Shown here piece after piece: positions 1 to 6,358 of a DNA stretch of 9,112 nt. The stretch covers positions 1 through 9,112 of the forward strand of contig JAUVBS010000056.1 of assembly GCA_030591105.1 (NCBI GenBank). The letters are read 5' to 3'. Under the pieces are notes generated by a model. That model worked only from the letters and a program-made list of their open reading frames with translations. It was not told the origin of the DNA and ran no database searches. The DNA is from a bacterium (GTDB taxonomy: Bacteria; Krumholzibacteriota; Krumholzibacteriia; LZORAL124-64-63). The translations under genes were made by a program, and so were the position numbers. The stretch's first letter is position 1, and every line of letters begins with the position of its first letter.

Positions 1-2568
1 AAGCACGAGCCCGACAACTCGCGGAGCTTGAGCAGCAGTACCGTTCTGTGTATTTACGAGGACGGCGCCGGCCGAATCTGGGTTGGCACCGCCGCCGGCC
101 TGAACCGTCTCGATCCCGAGACCGGAGACTGTTTGCGCATCACCGAAAAGGACGGTCTGCCCAACAGTACCACCTACGGCATCCTCGCCGATGCGCACGG
201 CGACCTCTGGATCAGTACCAACAACGGGCTGACACGTATGGATCCGCAGACTTTGACCTGCCAGACCTACGTTGCACGGGACGGGATCCAGAGCAACGAG
301 TTCAACATGGGGGCTTACCACCACGGCCACAGCGGCTGCTTCTACTTCGGGGGCATCAAAGGTCTGACCGCTTTCTTGCCCGATAGTATCCGCAACAACC
401 CATACATACCGCCGGTGGTGATCACCGACTTCCGTCTCTTCAACAAGCCGGTACCGATCAGTCGGCCGCAAGGCGGACCGACGATCTTGTCTCAGACGAT
501 TTCCGAGGTCGACCATATCGATCTGTCCCACAGCGACTACGTGATCAGCTTCGAATTTGCCGCGCTGCACTATGCTTCGCCGGAAAAGAATCGCTACGCC
601 TACTTGCTCGAGGGTTTCGAGACCGAATGGAACGAGGTCGGTAATCGCAACCACGCCACCTACACCAATCTGCCACCGGGTAAGTACATTTTCCGTGTCC
701 GCGGTTCGAACAACGACGGTGTGTGGAACGACGAAGGTGCCGCGGTAGCTATCACGGTGCGTCCGCCGTTCTACCGCAAGCCGGGTTTCATCGTTGCTGC
801 GTCATTGCTCGCGCTGGTCGCGATCTACGGAACCCACCGTTACCGCATTCGATTGCTCGCCATCAAGAACCGCGTGCTCGAAGCGATGGTCGCTGCGCGC
901 ACCGCCGACCTGACCAAGGCCAACCGCCACCTGCAACAAGAGGTCACCGAGCGACAGCGCGTCGAGCAGGAGTTGCGTGAGGCGAAAGAAGCGGCTGAGG
1001 CTGCCACGAGCGCGAAGAGCGAGTTCCTCGCCAACATGAGCCACGAGATCCGCACTCCGATGAACGGCGTACTCGGTATGACGTCGATTCTGCTCGATAC
1101 GGATCTGGCACCGCAACAGCGCGACCACTGCGAGATGATCTACTCGAGTGCCAACAATTTGCTCGGAGTGATCAACGACATCCTCGACTTTTCGAAGATC
1201 GAGGCGGGCAAGCTCGACCTCGAAAACATCGAATTCGATCTGCGGGAAAACGTGGATGAGACCGTCGAACTGCTGGCTCTCAAAGCGCTGGAAAAAAATC
1301 TGCACTTCGCCTGCGTCGTGGATCATGACGTGCCATCGCTGTTGCGCGGGGATCCCGGTCGGCTACGTCAGATCCTCGTGAATCTAGCGAATAATGCGGT
1401 CAAATTCACCCAGGCCGGCAGCGTCGAAATCCGTATTTCGGTGGCCGAGAGCCGCCTGGCCTGGACCCGGGTCCGCTTCGAGATCTCCGATACGGGTGTC
1501 GGCATTCCGCTCGCTAGTTTGCAAAATATCTTCGCATCGTTTTCGCAGGTCGATACATCGACGACGCGCAAGTTCGGCGGTAGCGGTTTGGGACTGACCA
1601 TCGCCAAGCAGCTGACCGAATTGATGGACGGCGAGATCGGTGTCAAGAGCGACGAGGGTAGCGGAACGACCTTCTGGTTCACCGTCGATTTCGCTCTGCC
1701 TGGTCTGGTCAAGAGCACCACGGTGCCACCGAAGCAGTCCGGTGGCCGCCGTGTGCTGGTCTGCCATCGCCACGCTGCGACGCGGGCGTCGCTACGAGAG
1801 CAGTTGACTTTCGGTGGCTATACTTGCGCTGACTGCGAGTGCGGCGATGATGCCGTCGCCGCCCAAGCCGAGGCTGCCGGTGCCGGCCGGCCGTACGAAC
1901 TGGTCCTGATCGACAGCGGCGCCGCCGCCGACACCGATCTGACGCAGCGTCTGCGCGCAGCCGCGGGAGATTGCGCCGCGGCTCTGATATTGCTGGCTGA
2001 GCCGGGCGACCCGCACGATTCCGACCATTTGGCAGGCGACGGCTTCGCGATGGCGATCATGTTGCCCACCGGTCACAAGAAGTTGCTCACCGCTTTGGGT
2101 TATCTGGCGGCCGATCGCACGGTGCCGCCTCCGGTCACGAGCGATGCGGTCGCCGACGAGAATGGCGTCGCCGCTGGTCTGCCGGTCCTGCTGGCCGAAG
2201 ACAATCCGGTGAACCAGAAGGTCGCGAGCCTGATGCTCACCAAACTGGGTTATCAGGTCGACGTGGTGCCGGACGGCCGCCAGGCGCTCACCGCCCTGGC
2301 GCAGCGTGACTACGCCGCTTTGCTGCTCGATGTCCAGATGCCGGAGATGGACGGCTACGAAGTGGCCCGCCGGATCCGCGCCGGCGAGGACGGTGTCCGT
2401 AATCCCGACCTACCGATCATCGCCTTGACGGCTCACGCCATGAAGGACGACCGCCGCCATAGCCACGACGTCGGTATGAATGAGCACGTCAGCAAGCCGA
2501 TCGACGCCGTGACCATCGGCGAAATCCTGGCCCGCTATATTGACCGTACCGAACCGGTTCTGAGCTGA
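1..2568 (+). CDS. Hybrid sensor histidine kinase with propeller sensor and two receiver domains (5' end missing)
   Basis: The frame is open from base 1, and the residues before the first possible start (TTG at 28) already belong to a Reg_prop repeat (NSRSLSSST, then [13 protein letters not shown]). The true start therefore lies upstream, and 855 residues are visible, numbered here from base 1. Order: about three two-component-regulator propeller blades (1-135); Y_Y_Y domain (about 192-255, [23 protein letters not shown]); one membrane helix (about 262-277); coiled coil (285-335); HisKA with phospho-acceptor His348 in [12 protein letters not shown]; HATPase_c with an N-box near 461-470, G1 DTGVGI at 497 and G2 GGSGLGL at 526; receiver 1 (585-700); receiver 2 (730-850). 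Receiver 2 is canonical, with Glu733/Asp734, phospho-acceptor Asp777 in [12 protein letters not shown], Thr810 and Lys832. Receiver 1 keeps an Asp (638) but has His589/Arg590 where the acidic pair should be and lacks the conserved Lys-Pro, so it is probably a pseudo-receiver. I see no HPt and no DNA-binding domain. By family knowledge the propeller is periplasmic and senses a ligand, often a glycan fragment. The ligand and the output are unknown here. Confidence 0.95.
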   Translation, partial: KHEPDNSRSLSSSTVLCIYEDGAGRIWVGTAAGLNRLDPETGDCLRITEKDGLPNSTTYGILADAHGDLWISTNNGLTRMDPQTLTCQTYVARDGIQSNEFNMGAYHHGHSGCFYFGGIKGLTAFLPDSIRNNPYIPPVVITDFRLFNKPVPISRPQGGPTILSQTISEVDHIDLSHSDYVISFEFAALHYASPEKNRYAYLLEGFETEWNEVGNRNHATYTNLPPGKYIFRVRGSNNDGVWNDEGAAVAITVRPPFYRKPGFIVAASLLALVAIYGTHRYRIRLLAIKNRVLEAMVAARTADLTKANRHLQQEVTERQRVEQELREAKEAAEAATSAKSEFLANMSHEIRTPMNGVLGMTSILLDTDLAPQQRDHCEMIYSSANNLLGVINDILDFSKIEAGKLDLENIEFDLRENVDETVELLALKALEKNLHFACVVDHDVPSLLRGDPGRLRQILVNLANNAVKFTQAGSVEIRISVAESRLAWTRVRFEISDTGVGIPLASLQNIFASFSQVDTSTTRKFGGSGLGLTIAKQLTELMDGEIGVKSDEGSGTTFWFTVDFALPGLVKSTTVPPKQSGGRRVLVCHRHAATRASLREQLTFGGYTCADCECGDDAVAAQAEAAGAGRPYELVLIDSGAAADTDLTQRLRAAAGDCAAALILLAEPGDPHDSDHLAGDGFAMAIMLPTGHKKLLTALGYLAADRTVPPPVTSDAVADENGVAAGLPVLLAEDNPVNQKVASLMLTKLGYQVDVVPDGRQALTALAQRDYAALLLDVQMPEMDGYEVARRIRAGEDGVRNPDLPIIALTAHAMKDDRRHSHDVGMNEHVSKPIDAVTIGEILARYIDRTEPVLS

Positions 2569-2685
2569 AAGGCTGATGACGCTGACTTCGCGATCCGCCG
2601 GTTGGTCTTCTCTTCGTGGTTCGAGACGGCGGGCAACTCGAGCAAACGCACCGGTGGACGCCAACGGCTGTGCGGCGTAAGCTCG

Positions 2686-2703
2686 GCCCCTCGAGGGAGG
2701 GGC
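2686..2703 (+). promoter_or_regulatory. Hairpin enclosing the Shine-Dalgarno of the RudS-like gene
   Basis: GCCCCTC (2686-2692) and GAGGGGC (2697-2703) form a perfect 7-bp stem closed by a GAGG loop. The stem ends one base before the ATG at 2705. Both purine-rich ribosome-binding candidates lie in it: GAGG in the loop (2693-2696) and GGAGG/GAGGGG spanning the loop and 3' arm. The fold would hide part or all of the ribosome binding site. Whether it regulates translation or is only a by-product of a GC-rich leader cannot be told from the sequence. Confidence 0.45.
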
Positions 2704-2704
2704 T

Positions 2705-3664
2705 ATGGACCGTGTCCGCATCGCTGTAAGTGCTTGTTTGCTCGGCGAAAACGTCCGTTACGACGGAGGGCACAAGTACGACCCGTACGTGGCCGAAGAG
2801 CTGGCTGCCCATTGCGAATTGGTGCCGTTGTGTCCTGAAATGGAAGCTGGCATGGGTGTGCCGCGCGAACCGGTCCACCTCGTCGGTGACCCAGCCGCGC
2901 CGCGTATGATCGGCAATCAGTCGGGCGAAGATTGGACCGTACGCGTGGGTGCGCTCGTACGGGAACGGGTCACGCAGCTCGGCGCCATGAGAATTGCCGG
3001 CTGCGTTCTCAAGAGCCGATCGCCCAGCTGCGGTATCGACGGGGTCGACGTTGCCGCTGAGGACGGACGACTCGAGCCGATCGGCCGCGGGCTGCTGGCG
3101 GCCCAACTACGGCGGCAGCTGCCGTCGTTACCGGTGGAGCAAGAGCGCGGCCTGCACGATGTCGGGCGCCGTGAGCACTTCGTCGTGCGCGTGTTCGCCC
3201 ACCACCGCCTGGACGGTCTACTTGCCACCGACGCTGCCGATGCCTCTGCCGCGTGGGGTTTGGTGGCCGAATTCCACCGCCGTGAATCGTACCTGTTGAC
3301 CGCTCACAACCCGCGCAACTGCGCGGAACTGGACCGCCTGGTCGCCGTGACAGCCGAGCGGCCACCGGCTGATCTTCGGGCGCGCTACGCCGATCTCTAC
3401 ACCGAAACGATGCGCACCTGTGCTACGGTGGTTCAGCACGTAGCCGTTCTGCAGCGTATCCTGCGTGATCTGCGGGTGCAGCTGACGGCGCGAACGCAGG
3501 AGGATATTACCGCTGCCATCGCGGACTACCGCGACGAGCGTACATCGCTCGTCGACGTGATGAACCTGATCGAACGCCAACTCGAAACCGGTGGGCGGAG
3601 CATATTGGGCGACCAGTCGTACTTCGCACCGGCACCGGTGGAGTTGTGGCCGTGCCGACGTTGA
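2705..3664 (+). CDS. rudS: RudS-like tRNA 4-thiouridine desulfidase (DUF523/TudS domain fused to DUF1722)
   Basis: The 319-residue protein has two domains. Residues 4-150 are a DUF523/TudS domain, with SACLLGENVRYDGGHK at 9-24, LCPEMEAGMGVPRE at 42-55 and LKSRSPSCG at 102-110. Cys11, Cys43 and Cys109 sit in the three conserved motifs and are the expected ligands of the [4Fe-4S] cluster that binds the abstracted sulfur. Residues 156-315 are DUF1722, opening with REHFVVRVFAHHRL and with the typical FHRRESYLLTAHNP and YRDERTSLVDVMNLIERQL segments. TudS enzymes remove sulfur from thiouracil. The TudS-DUF1722 fusion has been described as RudS, which converts 4-thiouridine in tRNA back to uridine, with DUF1722 thought to help bind tRNA. 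The protein has no signal peptide and should be cytoplasmic. The ATG at 2705 is chosen because the SACLLG motif then lies at the usual distance from the N-terminus and a GGAGG precedes it. The kinase gene ends 136 bases upstream on the same strand, with no obvious terminator between. Function is inferred from architecture; no thiolation gene is nearby. Confidence 0.88.
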   Translation: MDRVRIAVSACLLGENVRYDGGHKYDPYVAEELAAHCELVPLCPEMEAGMGVPREPVHLVGDPAAPRMIGNQSGEDWTVRVGALVRERVTQLGAMRIAGCVLKSRSPSCGIDGVDVAAEDGRLEPIGRGLLAAQLRRQLPSLPVEQERGLHDVGRREHFVVRVFAHHRLDGLLATDAADASAAWGLVAEFHRRESYLLTAHNPRNCAELDRLVAVTAERPPADLRARYADLYTETMRTCATVVQHVAVLQRILRDLRVQLTARTQEDITAAIADYRDERTSLVDVMNLIERQLETGGRSILGDQSYFAPAPVELWPCRR

Positions 3665-3726
3665 TCGCGGCGAAAGTACGGTCACCGCTGGCCGTCGGGC
3701 GCCGCGGTTCATTATCTTTAATATTG

Positions 3727-3758
3727 TGTCTTCGGAAATGTTGTGCGGAGACATTTTT
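3727..3758 (+). terminator. Probable intrinsic terminator after the RudS-like gene
   Basis: TGTCTTCG (3727-3734) pairs with CGGAGACA (3746-3753) over 8 bp, including one G-T wobble, with an 11-base loop. Five T residues (3754-3758) follow directly. It lies 63 bases after the stop codon of the gene and 72 before the ATG of the protease. The stem is short and only moderately GC-rich, so the call is tentative. The bases around it (about 3709-3760) are noticeably AT-rich for this window. Confidence 0.45.
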
Positions 3759-3818
3759 GCAGGTACGAAGTTGTGGCTACCTGATCAGTGTTCGCCACTC
3801 GGGACGCCAACCTGGGAC

Positions 3819-3823
3819 GAGGT
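3819..3823 (+). promoter_or_regulatory. Ribosome binding site that fixes the protease start
   Basis: GAGGT lies six bases before the ATG at 3830, and that ATG opens a normal export signal (MTRLAALLAACVAGCLTL). The in-frame GTG at 3788 would add 14 residues including Arg, Asp and Asn ahead of the signal peptide and has no such site, so 3830 is preferred. Confidence 0.65.
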
Positions 3824-3829
3824 AACGAT

Positions 3830-6310
3830 ATGACGCGTCTGGCCGCACTGCTCGCTGCTTGCGTAGCGGGTTGCTTGACACTGCAAATCTCGGCTGAAGC
3901 GTTGGCTTATCGGACCGATGCGATCCCGGTCTCGCGCGGTGGTGAAGTGGCCCCTCTGGCCGCACTCGAGGTGCAAACGACCCCGCCGCTCGATCGCCGT
4001 CTGCTGGCCCGCGAGGATGCCGAGCGAGCGGCCGAGGGTTTGCCGTATCGTTTTGCCGCGCCGCATCCGGTGCGGATCACACCGCAGGATCGCGGCACCT
4101 GGGAGAGTCTGCCGGACGGCCGCTGGCTGTGGCGGTTGCGGATCGACGCACCCGGGGTTCTGTCACTCACTCTGGGCTTCACGCGTTTTTGGTTACCGTG
4201 GGGTGGCCGTCTGCTCGTCTACCCGGTTACCGGTGGTCCAGCGCTCGGGTTCACGAGTGCGGATAATGCCGATCACGGCGAATTATGGACACCGGTGTTG
4301 TTGACCGGCGAGCTCGTGATCGAGCTGATCCTGCCGGCCGGCCGCCGTCATGACTACCAGCTCGAACTGGCCGCGATCAACCGTGGCTATCGATATTTCG
4401 GCGAGGATCTGGCGGCCAAGTCCGGAGCATGCAATGTCGATGTCATCTGTCCGGAGGGGGATGACTGGCGTAATGAAATCCGGTCGATCGGCGTCTACAC
4501 CTTAAATGGCGTATGGAAATGTACGGGCGCCTTGATCAACAACAGCGCGCAAGACGGCACGCCGTATTTCCTGACGGCGTATCACTGCAATGTCAATGCG
4601 AGTAACGACGCCTCGCTGGTCGTGTACTGGAACTTCGAGAGCCCGGTATGCGGAGAGCAGGGCGGCGGTAGCCTTGCCCAGTCGCAGTCCGGCTCGACCT
4701 GGCGGGCAGGCTACAGCGTGACAGATTTCACGCTACTCGAACTCGACCAGGTTCCCAACGGGGCGTTCGCGGTGCCGTACGTCGGCTGGAACCGCAGCGA
4801 TGCCGATCCGACCAGTGCGGTGGCGATCCATCACCCGAGTACCGATGAGAAGAGCATCAGCTTCGAGAACGATCCGTGTACGACCACGAGTTATCTACAG
4901 CATTTACCGCCCGGCAACGGCACGCACATCCGTGTCGAGGACTGGGACCTGGGGACGACGGAGGCTGGTTCGTCGGGGTCGCCGTTGTTCGATCAGAACC
5001 ACCATCTGGTGGGGCAGCTGCACGGCGGTTACGCCGCGTGCGACAACGACCTGGCTGACTGGTACGGCCGCTTCTCGATCTCGTGGAACGGCGGTGGCGG
5101 CGCCGGGACACGCCTGCGCGACTGGCTCGACCCGCTCGGGTCCGCACCGCTGACACTACCGCTCTACGACCCGCTGCATGTCACGCCGGACGGCGGTTTC
5201 CTCGCGAGCGGCGATCCGGGGGGGCCGTTTTCCCCGACCAGCATGATCTATACGCTGCACAATAGTTTCACCGAAGCGCGGCAGTACGCGGTGGCTGCCG
5301 ACGTCGCGTGGGTGACCGTCAGCGACGGCTCCGGCACGCTGGCAGCGGGCGACTCGGCGGCCGTGACCGTCGCCATCGCTGCGGTGGCCGCCGATTTTGG
5401 TAACGGTGCTTACCGCGGCACGCTGACGTTCACCAACCTGACCGACGGCCGCGACGACGCGACGCGTCCGCTGGAGTTGCGAATCGGCGAGCCGGGGGTG
5501 ATCTACAGCAATCCGCTGGACTCGGACCCCGGCTGGATGACCGAGGCGGCGTGGGCCTTTGGCTCTCCGGCGGGCCTCGGCGGTGAGAACGGTCATCCCG
5601 ATCCGGCCGCGGGACACACCGGCAGCAACGTCTACGGTTACAACCTGAGCGGCGATTACGATAACTATCTGCCCGCCAGCGTGCTGCGAACCGGTGCGTT
5701 CGACCTGACCGATAACAGCGGTGTACAGCTGCGTTTCTGGCGCTGGCTGGGCGTCGAGCAGCCGCAATATGACCAGGTCGCGATCACCGTGGAGGTCGAC
5801 GGCGGGGCGGCGGTTACCGTCTGGGCCAATCAGGACGAGATAACCGACGACGCCTGGGTCCAGGTCAGCTACGACGTTAGCGCGTTGGTGGACGGTCACG
5901 CCCAAGTCGTCTTCAGCTGGGTGCTGGGCCCGACCGACGGGTTCGATCGCTATTGCGGCTGGAACATCGACGACATCGAGCTGGTCGGTTTCGGCGATTT
6001 CCCGTTACCCCAGCCGAGCCGACCGGGACCGGTCGTGCTACCGACGCGGCCCAATCCGTTCGGTCCCGGACGCCAGACCGTCGAGCTGTGCTTCGTCCTG
6101 CCCGCCGACGCGCACGCCCGTCTGGCGATCTACGACCTGCGCGGGCGGCACGTCGTCACGGTGGCGGACGAGCTGTTCCCGCAGGGTGAGAGCTGCCGGA
6201 TGTGGGACGGTTACGATGACGAGGGCCGCCGCGTCGTCGGCGGTGTCTACATCTGCCGGCTCGAGTCCGACGTCGGAACCGCTGCGCGGACGTTGACAGC
6301 GATACCCTAG
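3830..6310 (+). CDS. Secreted lysyl endopeptidase (Achromobacter protease I type) with FlgD-like C-terminal domain
   Basis: Reads as a preproprotein of 826 residues. Signal peptide about 1-26 (cleavage near AEALA-Y); propeptide to about 197; trypsin-fold domain about 198-440. From remembered comparison with Achromobacter lyticus protease I, the catalytic triad is His252 (LTAYHC), Asp299 (TDFTLLEL) and Ser382 (GSSGSP). The S1 pocket residues His398 (QLHGG) and Asp410 (ADWYGR) match protease I His210 and Asp225, the latter setting specificity for lysine. The stacking Trp169 appears to be His358. All six disulfide cysteines are present (Cys201-404, 207-274, 231-253), with the same 6, 24 and 22-residue spacings between the first four. 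Cys350 is extra. Then come a BACON/Ig-like segment (about 445-553), a beta-rich MAM or jelly-roll-like segment (about 556-722, ending WNIDDIELVG) and a FlgD Ig-like domain (738-826, PNPFGPG, IYDLRGR, WDGYDDEGR, GVYICR). That last type is found on exported enzymes of FCB-like bacteria, probably for sorting or anchoring. The domain holds three cysteines, which is odd. The gene converges with the phospholipase D-like gene, 48 bases away. Confidence 0.92.
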   Translation: MTRLAALLAACVAGCLTLQISAEALAYRTDAIPVSRGGEVAPLAALEVQTTPPLDRRLLAREDAERAAEGLPYRFAAPHPVRITPQDRGTWESLPDGRWLWRLRIDAPGVLSLTLGFTRFWLPWGGRLLVYPVTGGPALGFTSADNADHGELWTPVLLTGELVIELILPAGRRHDYQLELAAINRGYRYFGEDLAAKSGACNVDVICPEGDDWRNEIRSIGVYTLNGVWKCTGALINNSAQDGTPYFLTAYHCNVNASNDASLVVYWNFESPVCGEQGGGSLAQSQSGSTWRAGYSVTDFTLLELDQVPNGAFAVPYVGWNRSDADPTSAVAIHHPSTDEKSISFENDPCTTTSYLQHLPPGNGTHIRVEDWDLGTTEAGSSGSPLFDQNHHLVGQLHGGYAACDNDLADWYGRFSISWNGGGGAGTRLRDWLDPLGSAPLTLPLYDPLHVTPDGGFLASGDPGGPFSPTSMIYTLHNSFTEARQYAVAADVAWVTVSDGSGTLAAGDSAAVTVAIAAVAADFGNGAYRGTLTFTNLTDGRDDATRPLELRIGEPGVIYSNPLDSDPGWMTEAAWAFGSPAGLGGENGHPDPAAGHTGSNVYGYNLSGDYDNYLPASVLRTGAFDLTDNSGVQLRFWRWLGVEQPQYDQVAITVEVDGGAAVTVWANQDEITDDAWVQVSYDVSALVDGHAQVVFSWVLGPTDGFDRYCGWNIDDIELVGFGDFPLPQPSRPGPVVLPTRPNPFGPGRQTVELCFVLPADAHARLAIYDLRGRHVVTVADELFPQGESCRMWDGYDDEGRRVVGGVYICRLESDVGTAARTLTAIP
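4418..4423 (+). other. Predicted propeptide cleavage site (Lys197-Ser198) of the lysyl endopeptidase
   Basis: Codons for Lys197 and Ser198 lie four residues before Cys201, which corresponds to the first disulfide cysteine (Cys6) of mature Achromobacter protease I. Lys197 is the only lysine in the first 229 residues of the protein. A lysine-specific enzyme could therefore mature itself at exactly one place in the propeptide. The site is inferred from specificity and alignment, not demonstrated. Confidence 0.5.
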
Positions 6311-6358
6311 CCTGGACCAACGGCGGCGTCCGGACGGGCAAGATCCGAAGGTGGCATT

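Noticed and set aside
28..30. TTG as the start codon of the sensor kinase
   Set aside because: The frame is open to base 1 and the residues before it already fit a propeller repeat; the gene simply begins outside the window.
2595..2632. CCGCCG/CGGCGG stem as a terminator after the kinase gene
   Set aside because: The loop is about 26 bases long and no T tract follows, so it is not convincing as an intrinsic terminator.
3741..3769. TTGTGC-17-TACGAA as promoter of the protease gene
   Set aside because: The match to -10 is only 3 of 6 and the -35 overlaps the probable terminator; the AT-rich patch near 3710-3760 may hold a promoter but I cannot place it.
3788..3829. In-frame GTG as the protease start
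   Set aside because: It would place a charged stretch before an otherwise normal signal peptide and lacks a ribosome binding site; the ATG at 3830 has GAGGT six bases ahead.
6327..6336. Palindrome CGTCCGGACG in the gap between the two convergent genes, as a bidirectional terminator
   Set aside because: It has no loop and no T tract on either side. Nothing else in the 48-base gap looks like a terminator.
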